Position numbers and translations under genes: made by a program. From assembly GCA_964346395.1 (NCBI GenBank), contig CAYFUT010000007.1, positions 9,546-73,545 of the forward strand: a DNA stretch of 64,000 nucleotides, given 5' to 3'. Numbering within the stretch: position 1 is the stretch's first letter; the number at the start of each line of letters is the position of its first letter. Shown one piece after another: positions 42,008 to 50,897 of the stretch. Origin of the DNA: CAYFUT01 sp964346395. GTDB lineage: Bacteria; Bacillota; Halanaerobiia; Halobacteroidales; Halobacteroidaceae. Under the pieces are notes generated by a model, which was not told the DNA's origin, did not search any database, and was given only the letters and a program-made list of their open reading frames with translations.

Positions 42008-44284
42008 CTATTTTAAATAAGTTCGGCATTTATAGGTTTCCCCATCGGTAGTAATAGTCACTGCCCCCTGCTTATCAGTCCGTAAAACTTTAATTCCCCG
42101 CTTTTTAAATCTACTCACCACTTCTTGGTCAGGATGACCGTATCTATTATTTCTAGCCACTGAAATTACAGCCGTTTGGGGGGTTACTTCTTTAATTAAA
42201 TCAGGACTGCTGGAAGTTGAACTACCGTGGTGAGGAACCTGCAAAATATCAGCTTCTACCTGCTGACTGTATTTAATTAATCTATTTTCAGCTAATCTTT
42301 CAATATCTCCCGTCAACAATAAGTTGAACCGGTTATAAACCACCTGTAAAATTAAAGAATTATTGTTATTAGGTTCTTCTGTAATTAACTGCCCGGGGCC
42401 CAATACTTTAATTGCAGTCTCTCCCAGACTAAGCCGGTCTCTTTTATTTAATTCAACTGCCTCAATATTTTTACGCCGCGCCTGCTGCAACACCTCATCA
42501 TAGGTTTCAGTTGCTTCCAGTACGGGGGGATAACAGATTTTATCTATGCTAAAATTATCCATTATTTTCACCAGTCCCCCAGCATGATCCTGATGAAAAT
42601 GGGAAATGAATATTAAGTCCAACTCATCTACGCCCCTACTCTGCAAGAAATTTACCGCTGCCTGCCCCCTTTTCCCGCCATCAAGCAAAATGTTTTTACC
42701 GCTGGGAGTTCGTAAATGAACAGCATCCCCCTGCCCTGCTAAAAAGGTAACTCGTAAATCTTGACCTATAATTCCTAAGTTGCTCATTAATAAAAACACT
42801 ACACTTACCCCTATAATAGTAAGGTAGCGCCGATAATTTTTCTTATAAGGAATTACAACTGGCTGCAGCACCCTGAATCCACAGTAAATTAACAAATAAT
42901 AGATGCCTATTTCCAATAAGTTGGGCGTAGCAACAGTTAACACCAAACTTAAGTTGCTATTTAGCCAGCGCCCTACATAGACAACTAATTGTAATAACCA
43001 GCTAAGCCCTTCACTCATCAATCGAGCTCCCGACGGCAACAGCAGACTTAAACAGCTGAAAATCAGTCCTCCAATTAAGCTGAGACTAATTAAGGGCAGT
43101 AAAATCAAGTTGGCTAGAACTCCAGTAATAAGAAATTGATTGAAATGATAACTTAAGAGAGGAAACAAACTTAACTGGGCCGCAAAAGTAGAGGCTATTA
43201 CCTCACTAACTTTATTAGGCAGCCAGCTTAAATAATAGTTGATTACCGGGGTTAAAGCAGCGATTCCAGCTACCGCTCCTACAGATAATTGAAAACTCAC
43301 CGACAATAAAGATTGCGGGTTGATTAGCAAAATAATAATAGCTACTCCCGCCAGCAGATTATATAAGTCAGTCCCCCGATTCAAATACTGGCCAATTATT
43401 GTCAGGGTAATCAATAATTGAGCTCTTACAGCTGGCAGCTGTCCTCCCGTTAAGATTAAATAAGCAGTTAAAACAAATTCTATCACTATTATTTGACTGC
43501 CGGCACTAAGGCCGACAGTCAATTGAAAAATAAAATAACTGATTAGGCCTAAATGAAACCCCGAAATTACCAACAGATGACTTACTCCCAATCTGCGAAA
43601 CAACTGCTTGATTTTATCCGGCAGCTTATCCTTCTGACCTAATAATAAAGCCTGAAGCAGATAATTATAAGGGGCAGTAAAACAGCAGTTGATCTGTTCG
43701 CTAAGCTGCCGGCGAAAATCAAACAATAAATCTAAAAGCAGATTTCTTTCGCCTCCTATCTTATCTATTGCCCCACTATTCACTTCTCCTACTGCATAAA
43801 TTCCCTGCCGGCGTAAATACTTCCGATAAGAAAATCCGCCGGGGTTCAACTGGGGAGCCGGGCGGTGCAATTTAGTAGTTAATAAAATGGCAGTTCCTGG
43901 TTTGAATTTCTGTTTCGGCTGCCAACAAGTTACTAAAACTTTTTTATCAGTAGTCAGGGGTAAATCAGGAAATTTAAGATCAGTCAAAACATATTTCTTC
44001 GAGTCCGATTTTCCGGTTACTCTTTTTACTCTACCTTTGATTTTAATTGGCTGATTCAAATACCGCTTCAGCTCTTCCTGCTGCCAATTTACAGCTTCCG
44101 CCTGAAAATAAACAGTCCCTAATAAAAAAATAATCGGTCCTAACACATATCTCCACCACTGATAATTGCTTCTCCAGATATAAATAGTAATTATCGTTAA
44201 CCAAATTATTAATCCTAATAACATAAAAAGCAGCTGTTCATTAACTGGTAAATAATAACCAGTAATTATACCGCCAGCTAGCAA
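42008..44284 (-). CDS. comEC: DNA uptake channel ComEC/Rec2
   Basis: 758 aa as delimited from a TTG at 44284. An N-terminal membrane pair and OB-like domain are followed by the competence core (LLQALLLGQKDKLPDKIKQL, GVSHLLVISGFHLGLI) with about eight segments. A C-terminal metallo-beta-lactamase domain has FISHFHQDHAGGLVKIMDNF and LQVPHHGSSTSSSPDLI. It moves single-stranded DNA into the cell. The frame continues upstream with family-like residues (NRPLVNLFV), and an ATT at 44314 overlaps the comEA stop; the true start may be there. Confidence 0.93.
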   Translation of the reverse strand: MLAGGIITGYYLPVNEQLLFMLLGLIIWLTIITIYIWRSNYQWWRYVLGPIIFLLGTVYFQAEAVNWQQEELKRYLNQPIKIKGRVKRVTGKSDSKKYVLTDLKFPDLPLTTDKKVLVTCWQPKQKFKPGTAILLTTKLHRPAPQLNPGGFSYRKYLRRQGIYAVGEVNSGAIDKIGGERNLLLDLLFDFRRQLSEQINCCFTAPYNYLLQALLLGQKDKLPDKIKQLFRRLGVSHLLVISGFHLGLISYFIFQLTVGLSAGSQIIVIEFVLTAYLILTGGQLPAVRAQLLITLTIIGQYLNRGTDLYNLLAGVAIIILLINPQSLLSVSFQLSVGAVAGIAALTPVINYYLSWLPNKVSEVIASTFAAQLSLFPLLSYHFNQFLITGVLANLILLPLISLSLIGGLIFSCLSLLLPSGARLMSEGLSWLLQLVVYVGRWLNSNLSLVLTVATPNLLEIGIYYLLIYCGFRVLQPVVIPYKKNYRRYLTIIGVSVVFLLMSNLGIIGQDLRVTFLAGQGDAVHLRTPSGKNILLDGGKRGQAAVNFLQSRGVDELDLIFISHFHQDHAGGLVKIMDNFSIDKICYPPVLEATETYDEVLQQARRKNIEAVELNKRDRLSLGETAIKVLGPGQLITEEPNNNNSLILQVVYNRFNLLLTGDIERLAENRLIKYSQQVEADILQVPHHGSSTSSSPDLIKEVTPQTAVISVARNNRYGHPDQEVVSRFKKRGIKVLRTDKQGAVTITTDGETYKCRTYLK

Positions 44285-44309
44285 AACAAATAAGTTTACT
44301 AGTGGTCGA

Positions 44310-44915
44310 TTAATAAGTAATCTGATCCTTTAATTTAGCTAGAGTCTTGTCCCCGATGCCGGAAACTTTAGTCAACTCTTTTTTGCTTTGAAAAGAACTG
44401 TTTTGCTGGCGGTACTTAATAATTTGGCTTGCTAAAGCAGGGCCAATTCCTGATAATTGCTCTAATTTCTTTTGGTTAGCTATATTAATATTAATCTTCC
44501 CGGTTGTAGAAAAAGCACTCCCCTGGGATTGGATAGAGGGAGCATTCTTTTTACTTTGGGCGGGAATGATAAATTTTTCTCCGTCGCGCACAGGTTTAGC
44601 TAGATTAACAGCATTTAGATTAGCCTGGTCAGTTGGCCCTTCTGCTTTTTCTATCACTTTATAAAGCCTGGTTCCGGATTTGCATTCATAAACCCCCGGA
44701 TTATTAACTGCTCCTCCAATATGAACTAAAAGTTTTTCTTCTTGTGTTTGGCTTTTTTTAGCTTCCTCGGGGGAAGAAGATTGGGGAGCAGAATTAGCTT
44801 TTTTTATTTTTACAGCTGAACTTTTTTCTATTCGATTATAAACCATCAAACCACCGCTAATAACAATCACAAGCCCAATAGCAACAAACAATTTCTTCTC
44901 TTTTAGGGTTAACAT
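44310..44915 (-). CDS. comEA: Competence protein ComEA
   Basis: 201 aa from the ATG at 44915. A membrane anchor (FVAIGLVIVISGGLMVYN) is followed by a SLBB-like domain (LLVHIGGAVNNPGVYECKSG) and a C-terminal helix-hairpin-helix pair (ININIANQKKLEQLSGIGPA; LTKVSGIGDKTLAKL). It binds double-stranded DNA at the surface and passes it to ComEC. comEB is absent. GGTAGGTG upstream supports this start; a GTG 12 bp earlier is possible. Confidence 0.94.
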   Translation of the reverse strand: MLTLKEKKLFVAIGLVIVISGGLMVYNRIEKSSAVKIKKANSAPQSSSPEEAKKSQTQEEKLLVHIGGAVNNPGVYECKSGTRLYKVIEKAEGPTDQANLNAVNLAKPVRDGEKFIIPAQSKKNAPSIQSQGSAFSTTGKININIANQKKLEQLSGIGPALASQIIKYRQQNSSFQSKKELTKVSGIGDKTLAKLKDQITY

Positions 44916-44996
44916 TTTAATTATCACCTACCAGAGCTTAGTATATCCCTGCTGGTAATTTTTATACATTTTACATTAATTAGGATAAGTTACGTA

Positions 44997-46271
44997 TTAG
45001 TTGAATTTATCAATCAACTGCCCCAAATAGTTTGACTTAACCTGTTTTTTAGCAAGTACCTGCTTTACTGGCGGCAATTCTAGAATGGCTCCCAAAATTG
45101 CTGCCATAGCTCGGTGGCTAGCCAGCGCCTGATTATCAAATATTAAATTCTGCAGCTGACCTCTTTCAATCGCCATCATTACTGTCTTATGGACTGAATC
45201 TACAGGTGTAATCACTCGTTCCTCGCGAGCTTCTAAACTAATACTCCCCGGGGGACATACCTGTTTGCAGACTCCGCAACCGAGGCAAATATCTTCATCT
45301 ACTTTAGCCTGTTTTTGGTCTTTATCTGGTAAATTGGCTGAAACTAAAGTCATTGCCTCTACTGGACATTCTTCCACACACTTACCACATCCAGTACAGT
45401 CTTCAAACTCAATTTGAGGTAAAAAGTTAGTGGTATGAATTGGATCTAAAACAGCAAACTTGCGCGCAGCAATCATTGCTTCACAACAACAACCACAGCA
45501 ATTGCAAATAAACCCTACTTCCTGCTGCACATTTTCTCCAAACTGAACTAAATTATGTTCTTTAGCTTTTTCCAATAACTCCATGCATTCACTGACGCCT
45601 ATTTCTCGCGCATAGTCATGCTTAATTAAAGATTGCGCCACACTATTAAAGGTCATACAGATTTCCATCGGTGCATCACAGGCCTGTCCTTTATGCTCCA
45701 TCTTATGGCGACAATAGCAGATTCCTACTCCAATATGTGAAGCATTTTTAATTACTTCACTCGCCCGTTCATAATCAAGTACATGTAACGCATTTTGATT
45801 AGATAGTACCGATTCATTCACAAACACCCGTCCCAGTTGAGTTTCACCTCTTGTAAACAATTCTTTAATGAAATCTTCTTCTTCATTCATATACTGATAA
45901 AATAAATCAGCCAATACTTCCTGATCAATGTCTCCTCTTGTCCGCATCATGGAAAACTCGAAAAACCCAGCCATCGGCGGCGGCAGAACATAAACTTGTT
46001 CTCCCTCTTTTTCTATATCAAGTAAAATTGCCCGGCTGGCTAATTCATCTAAAATCTTTTCCGCTTCTGTTTCTTCCATTCCCCAAGCATTACTAGCCCT
46101 TTGAGCTGTAAAAGGTCTAATCGGCAGTAAAGATACTAGTTCCGCCTCCCGTTCAGTAAATAACATCTCTAATATTTCATACAGAGTATCAGACGGAGGT
46201 GCTCCTTGGGGAAATTCATTCAACCGTTCAACTAAATTTTTATATCCCGAGCGAGAAGTCCTGTGCGCCAT
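44997..46271 (-). CDS. 4Fe-4S dicluster protein with N-terminal winged-helix-like region
   Basis: 424 aa. Residues about 20-110 look like a winged helix (TAQRASNAWGMEETEAEKIL). Two unusual Cys clusters follow: GICYCRHKMEHKGQACDAPM ... EIC, and FICNCCGCCCEAM. Then come two ferredoxin-type motifs, CTGCGKCVEECP and CLGCGVCKQVCPPG. No membrane segment. The layout suggests a soluble electron-transfer or redox-sensing protein; I do not know a defined function. It is between ubiE and comEA, 70 bp downstream of the former. ATG at 46271 with TAGGAGGG upstream. Confidence 0.75.
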   Translation of the reverse strand: MAHRTSRSGYKNLVERLNEFPQGAPPSDTLYEILEMLFTEREAELVSLLPIRPFTAQRASNAWGMEETEAEKILDELASRAILLDIEKEGEQVYVLPPPMAGFFEFSMMRTRGDIDQEVLADLFYQYMNEEEDFIKELFTRGETQLGRVFVNESVLSNQNALHVLDYERASEVIKNASHIGVGICYCRHKMEHKGQACDAPMEICMTFNSVAQSLIKHDYAREIGVSECMELLEKAKEHNLVQFGENVQQEVGFICNCCGCCCEAMIAARKFAVLDPIHTTNFLPQIEFEDCTGCGKCVEECPVEAMTLVSANLPDKDQKQAKVDEDICLGCGVCKQVCPPGSISLEAREERVITPVDSVHKTVMMAIERGQLQNLIFDNQALASHRAMAAILGAILELPPVKQVLAKKQVKSNYLGQLIDKFN

Positions 46272-46341
46272 TAGTTTTCCCTCCTAAATCCTCTTTATCT
46301 AATATCTTTCCATATTTATCTTAATCTCCCTCCTTTAACTG

Positions 46342-47034
46342 CTATTTTTTTCCTATATGTAAGGCCACCGCACCTCCGGCAAATAGTTCAGCTTTCACCT
46401 GTTTAAAGCCCACTTTGCTAAAAATTTCTTCCAGTTCTTTACTATCGGGAAAATCAGCTAAAGATTTAGGCAGCCAGGCATACTCTTCGTACTGATTAGT
46501 AAATAACTTCCCTAACCAAGGTACTACATTAAATACATAAATATTAAACAATTCACGATAGCCTTTATATACTGGATGAGAAAGTTCTAGCGAAGCAATC
46601 ACTCCCCTTTCTTTAGCTACTCGCTTCATTTCTGCCAGCGCCTGCTGAAGGTCAGTAACATTTCTTAACCCAAATCCAACGGTAACATAATCAAAAGTTT
46701 CTGCCTTAAATTTAAGATTCAAAGTGTTTCCCTGCTTTAGTGTTACCTGATTCAAATCTAAATCTTCTATTTTTTCTACCCCAATTTCTAACATAGTTTC
46801 GCTAAAATCAACCCCTATCACTTCCCCTTCCGGGCCAACTTCCCGGGCCAACTTAACTGTCCAGTTGCCGGTACCACAGCAGACATCCAACACTCTAGCC
46901 CCCGATTCAATATTCAGTTTGGTTAAAGCTCTTCTCCGCCATAATCTATGTAATCCTAAACTGATAACCCAGTTCATCCAGTCATAGTTAGGGGCAATGT
47001 TCTCAAATATAGAATGAATAGCTTCTTTTTTCAT
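46342..47034 (-). CDS. UbiE/MenG-type (demethylmenaquinone) methyltransferase
   Basis: 230 aa from the ATG at 47034 (GGAGG 8 nt upstream). FENIAPNYDWMNWVISLGLH, VLDVCCGTGNWTVKLAR (SAM motif I), FDYVTVGFGLRNVTDL and LELSHPVYKGYRELFNIYVF follow the UbiE/COQ5 pattern closely. The family C-methylates the quinone ring. In a fermentative anaerobe the substrate may be menaquinone or another compound. It appears to share a transcript with the Fe-S protein downstream. Confidence 0.88.
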   Translation of the reverse strand: MKKEAIHSIFENIAPNYDWMNWVISLGLHRLWRRRALTKLNIESGARVLDVCCGTGNWTVKLAREVGPEGEVIGVDFSETMLEIGVEKIEDLDLNQVTLKQGNTLNLKFKAETFDYVTVGFGLRNVTDLQQALAEMKRVAKERGVIASLELSHPVYKGYRELFNIYVFNVVPWLGKLFTNQYEEYAWLPKSLADFPDSKELEEIFSKVGFKQVKAELFAGGAVALHIGKK

Positions 47035-47397
47035 CTCTTTAGCCTCCACTTCTCTGCATGATAAGTTGATTATTACTATTTTTCACTTTTACTGCCTTAA
47101 TTATAAGCTAATTAATAGCAGGTTAAAGCTAAATTTCAATTTGAGCAGATCCTCAACCTCAAACTTAACCTCAAGCTCAATTGACTAACACCTCAAAGAA
47201 CAGAATCACCTAACGGCGACTTAGCTTGAGACTGAGATTGAGTTTAAGTCAACCAGATTAAAAAAAGCAATTCCTTTTAATTAATTTACTGCTTTTTATG
47301 ATTTGCTTAATCTCAATCTTAAACTCAAACTAAACCCAGTTGCAAACAAAAATTACCTATAACCGCTAAAAAATATAATTTTCTGGTATTAAACAAT
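47035..47397. repeat. Repeat-rich spacer between ubiE and leuS with family B copy (47204-47256)
   Basis: The 645-bp gene-free stretch starts here. At 47135-47185 is a CTCAACCTCAAACTTAACC tract. At 47204-47256 is a full family B copy (CACCTAACGGCGACTTAGC, then TTGAGACTGAGATTGAG). At about 47307-47340 is its rough inverse (TTAATCTCAATCTTAAAC). The tracts can fold back on each other. No open frame was seen. Confidence 0.6.
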
Positions 47398-47435
47398 AAA
47401 AAAACCTCGTCCCTATTTATACAATAGAAACGAGG
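47398..47435 (-). terminator. Terminator downstream of leuS
   Basis: Minus strand: CCTCGTTTCTATT-GTATA-AATAGGGACGAGG then TTTTTTT. It is 245 nt after the leuS stop, beyond repeat A2. The stem resembles the terminator in the leuS T-box leader, but no T-box core is nearby. Confidence 0.88.
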
Positions 47436-47460
47436 CCGCTACTAGCTCTTATTTTAAACT

Positions 47461-47664
47461 CATGTGCGTTAACTTAATGTATATTTTTCCAATTAGTTTG
47501 TTTTTATAGATATAATACATTGAGTTTGAGGTTGAGTTTAAGATTGAGTAAACCATTATAACCATTAGTTGTAACGGTTGCTTAACCTCAATCTCAACCT
47601 CAAACTTAATATTACTAATGTTCCACTTTAAATTACTAAAATTTGGTTTAAGTTAACGCTTATG
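47461..47664. repeat. MITE-like repeat, family A copy 2
   Basis: 204 bp. Ends are CATGTGCGTTAACTTAA (47461-47477) and TTAAGTTAACGCTTATG (47648-47664), near inverses. Both flanks match copy 1 at 3264-3548 for about 40-60 bp inward. The centre (about 47518-47612) is different and forms its own long hairpin with arms of GAGTTTGAGGTTGAG type. It ends 15 bp from the leuS stop. Confidence 0.7.
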
Positions 47665-47679
47665 ACTGTAAACTATAAT

Positions 47680-50154
47680 TTACTGCGCAACAATATTGAC
47701 TAGTTTCTTAGGTACTACTATTTCCTTCACTATCTCTTTCCCCTCAATATGGCGCTGAACATTCTCTTGTTCTTTTGCTACTTGCTTTAATTCTTCGTCC
47801 TCAATATCAGCCGGCACTTCCACTTTATCTCTTACCTTACCGTTGACCTGGACTACAATTTCAATCTCATCCTTTTTAGTAGCCTCAGCTTCATACTCCG
47901 GCCAAACTTCATTATGAACGCTTCCTGCATAATCTAAGTTGGCCCATAATTCTTCCGTCATATGAGGAGCAAACGGCGCCAGCAGTAAGATTATGGTTTC
48001 TACTACTTCTTTTAACAACCCATCATTAACTTCGTCAGTCTCATCTAAATATTTATAAGCAGCATTGACTAATTCCATAATCGAACTGATAGCAGTATTT
48101 AACTGGTCTCGCTCTTCAATATCAGCAGTTACATCTCTAATAGCCACATGCAGTTCTCGGTGAAGTGTCTTCTCTAATTTATTATTAATTTCAAATTGAT
48201 CTTCGGCAGCTTTTAGCTGCTCTAAATTATTGCCTACTAGCCGCCAGACCCGATTCAAAAACCGCTCTGCTCCTTCTACTCCTTCATTACTCCAGTCTAA
48301 ATCTTTTTCCGGCGGCGCAGCAAACAGAATAAATAATCTAGCTACGTCAGCTCCGTATTCATCTAAAATCTCCATCGGATCAACTACATTACCTTTTGAT
48401 TTAGACATCTTAGCGCCTTCTAGCAAAACCATTCCCTGCGTTAATAATTTAGAAAAAGGTTCTCTATAATCAACTAGTCCCTGATCATGTAAAAACTTCA
48501 TGAAAAATCGGGCATACAGTAAATGCATCACAGCATGTTCAACGCCCCCAATATAGTGATCCACATTCATCCAATAATTAACTCGATCTTCATCAAATAC
48601 AGCATCTGCTGCCTCAGGACTAGTATAGCGCAGATAATACCAAGAGGAATCTACAAAAGTGTCCATGGTATCCAATTCCCGCTCAGCATCTGCTCCACAC
48701 TCTGGACAAGTAGTATGCACAAATTCTTCCACTTTAGCTAGCGGTGATTCTCCCTTACCGGTAAACTCTACCTCCGTCGGCAGTTCCACCGGCAGATCTT
48801 CTTCTGGTACCGGTACCGCTCCACAATTATCACAGTACACAATCGGAATCGGAGTTCCCCAGTACCTCTGGCGAGAAATTAACCAGTCCCGCAGTTGATA
48901 ATTTACATCATACTCGCCAATGCCTTCGGTTTCAAAGTAATCGACAATCTTCTCAAAAGCTTTCTCTACTGTTAAACCATTTAGAATATCTGAGTTGACT
49001 ACTACTCCATCTCCAGCATAAGCTTCTTCCAGAGTATCCCCCGTTAATTCTTTATCTTCCGGTTCAATCACTACTTTAATCGGCAGATCATATTTCTTAG
49101 CAAACTCAAAGTCCCGCTGGTCGTGAGCCGGTACGGCCATGATAGCTCCTGTTCCGTAATCCATCAAGACATAATTAGCAATCATTACCGGAATTTCTTT
49201 CTCAGTCACAGGATTTATAGCTTTAATCCCTGTCTTAATTCCTAGCTTAGGAGCATCATCTCCAACCCGTTCTTCTTCATCTTGTCGTTTCATGCGGTTG
49301 ACAAACTCCATAACTTCTTCCTCTTGGTCAGTTCCCATTACTAATTTCTCCACCAGTGGATGCTCAGGAGCTAACACCATATAAGTGGCACCATAGATAG
49401 TATCCGGTCGAGTAGTAAATACCTCTAAGGTTTCTTCACTATCTTTAATTCCAAACTCAATATTGGCTCCTTCACTGCGGCCGATCCAGTTTTTCTGCAT
49501 CTGCTTTACTTTGTCCGGCCAATCAGCTAATAATTCATGGTCAGCTAACAAGTCTTCCGTATAATCAGTAATCTTTAAAAACCACTGTTCCAGTTCTTTA
49601 TTGACTACTTCTGTATCACACCGTTCGCATTCTCCATCGATAACCTGTTCATTAGCTAACACTGTCTGGCAGTCCGGACACCAATTGACTTCTGATTCTT
49701 CTAGATAAGCTAGTCCTTCTTTATAAAACTGCAGGAACAACCACTGAGTCCACTGATAGTAATCAGGGTCACAGGTAGCTACTTCCCGCTCCCAATCGTA
49801 ACTAAAGCCCATCAGCTTAAACTGCTGCTTCATACTAGCGATATTATCTTCTGTCCAGTTCGCCGGATGAATATCCCGTTTAATAGCTGCATTCTCTGCC
49901 GGCAGACCAAAAGCATCCCAGCCCATTGGATGCAGTACATTATACCCCTGCATTCTTCGATAACGAGCAAAAACATCTCCAATCGAATAATTCCGGACAT
50001 GTCCCATATGTAGATTTCCGGACGGATAAGGGAACATTTCTAATACATAATGTTTCTCTTGCCCCTCATCAGCTTCATTTTGATAAATCCCTTCCTCATC
50101 CCAAATCTCCTGCCACTTTGCTTCTACTTCAGAAAAATTATACCGTTCTTCCAT
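47680..50154 (-). CDS. leuS: Leucyl-tRNA synthetase
   Basis: 824 aa, full length class I enzyme. The HIGH-type motif is FPYPSGNLHMGHVRNYSIGD (about residues 41-60). The editing domain has TTRPDTIYGATYMVLAPEHP, and the signature KMSKSKGNVVDPMEI precedes the anticodon-binding domain. A Zn-ribbon-like C-x2-C pair (NWCPDCQTVL ... CERCDTE) is present. Charges tRNA-Leu. Expression is controlled by the T-box leader just upstream. ATG at 50154 with AAGGAGG. Confidence 0.98.
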   Translation of the reverse strand: MEERYNFSEVEAKWQEIWDEEGIYQNEADEGQEKHYVLEMFPYPSGNLHMGHVRNYSIGDVFARYRRMQGYNVLHPMGWDAFGLPAENAAIKRDIHPANWTEDNIASMKQQFKLMGFSYDWEREVATCDPDYYQWTQWLFLQFYKEGLAYLEESEVNWCPDCQTVLANEQVIDGECERCDTEVVNKELEQWFLKITDYTEDLLADHELLADWPDKVKQMQKNWIGRSEGANIEFGIKDSEETLEVFTTRPDTIYGATYMVLAPEHPLVEKLVMGTDQEEEVMEFVNRMKRQDEEERVGDDAPKLGIKTGIKAINPVTEKEIPVMIANYVLMDYGTGAIMAVPAHDQRDFEFAKKYDLPIKVVIEPEDKELTGDTLEEAYAGDGVVVNSDILNGLTVEKAFEKIVDYFETEGIGEYDVNYQLRDWLISRQRYWGTPIPIVYCDNCGAVPVPEEDLPVELPTEVEFTGKGESPLAKVEEFVHTTCPECGADAERELDTMDTFVDSSWYYLRYTSPEAADAVFDEDRVNYWMNVDHYIGGVEHAVMHLLYARFFMKFLHDQGLVDYREPFSKLLTQGMVLLEGAKMSKSKGNVVDPMEILDEYGADVARLFILFAAPPEKDLDWSNEGVEGAERFLNRVWRLVGNNLEQLKAAEDQFEINNKLEKTLHRELHVAIRDVTADIEERDQLNTAISSIMELVNAAYKYLDETDEVNDGLLKEVVETIILLLAPFAPHMTEELWANLDYAGSVHNEVWPEYEAEATKKDEIEIVVQVNGKVRDKVEVPADIEDEELKQVAKEQENVQRHIEGKEIVKEIVVPKKLVNIVAQ

Positions 50155-50234
50155 CTGTAAAATTCCTCCTTCTCATTTTTTCTTAAACCAAAATCACCTG
50201 GCGGCAACTTAACTTAAACGATTTTTAACCGATA

Positions 50235-50475
50235 AAAAACCCTCGTCCCTAGTAAAGATCGCGAAAAATCTTTAATAGGGACGAGGGTTCCTCGCGGTAC
50301 CACCCTACTTGATACAATTAAGTATAATTTCCTTAACTGCATCCTCTTTCTTACACAGTATTTCGGCTGTTACCCGTATAGGCTACTACCAGTTCACCTA
50401 TATAGCTCCCAGGCGAGTTCAGCATCTAACTGCCTACTACTCCTGTTCTCCGCTATCTGAACCGTATTTAGTTAT
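50235..50475 (-). promoter_or_regulatory. T-box leader of leuS
   Basis: The minus-strand leader has the T-box core AGGGTGGTACCGCG (50293-50306), the AGTAGTAGGCAG-type Stem I element (about 50430-50441) and a terminator. The terminator stem is ACCCTCGTCCCTA / TAGGGACGAGGGT (50239-50289) followed by six U. Uncharged tRNA-Leu would stabilise the antiterminator and allow leuS expression. A CTC that could be the Leu specifier lies in GAACTCGCC near 50413-50421; this is a tentative reading. A family B fragment (50194-50217) lies between the terminator and leuS. Confidence 0.95.
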
Positions 50476-50480
50476 AATCA

Positions 50481-50509
50481 ATTATAAATTATGACAACCA
50501 ATTTGTCAA
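50481..50509 (-). promoter_or_regulatory. Consensus sigma-A promoter of the leuS T-box
   Basis: TTGACA (50504-50509), 17 nt, TATAAT (50481-50486) on the minus strand. Both hexamers are perfect. It begins 13 bp after the rsfS stop. Confidence 0.92.
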
Positions 50510-50521
50510 TAATTAACTAAG

Positions 50522-50872
50522 TTATTCTTTCCAATCAATCTGTTCGGCATCGCCCCATAACTTCTCTAATTCATAATATTCACGCTGTTCTTGGTCAAAT
50601 ACATGGACCATTACATCTGCATAATCAAGCACTACCCACTGATAACTTTCTAATCCTTCCTTGCGGATTGGTTCTATCTCTTCTTCTGCTAATTGATCTT
50701 CAATAGACCGCACAATAGCTTGTACCTGGGTATTAGAAGTCCCATTGCAAATCACAAAATAATCAGCCAGAGTAGTAATCTCCCGCATATCAAGTACTGC
50801 AATATCTTCCGCCTTTTTATCATCAGCACTAGCTGCAATTTGTTTAGCCAATTCTTCAGTACTCATTTCCAT
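50522..50872 (-). CDS. rsfS: Ribosomal silencing factor RsfS
   Basis: 116 aa. It binds L14 on the large subunit and blocks subunit joining when nutrients are short. KAEDIAVLDMREITTLADYF, VICNGTSNTQVQAIVRSIED and WVVLDYADVMVHVFDQEQRE are family motifs. The nadD-yqeK-(LCP)-rsfS order is typical for Clostridia. ATG at 50872 (GGGGG upstream); ATG two codons in is also possible. Confidence 0.96.
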   Translation of the reverse strand: MEMSTEELAKQIAASADDKKAEDIAVLDMREITTLADYFVICNGTSNTQVQAIVRSIEDQLAEEEIEPIRKEGLESYQWVVLDYADVMVHVFDQEQREYYELEKLWGDAEQIDWKE

Positions 50873-50897
50873 TAAAACTATTACCCCCTATAATTTT

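Noticed and set aside
47035..47679. CRISPR array, suggested by the repeated TTGAG/CTCAA tracts
   Set aside because: Repeats are not regularly spaced or identical and alternate in orientation; no cas genes in the window.
50309..50494. 61-codon plus-strand frame over the leuS leader
   Set aside because: It covers the T-box RNA on the opposite strand; the conserved RNA structure explains the sequence.
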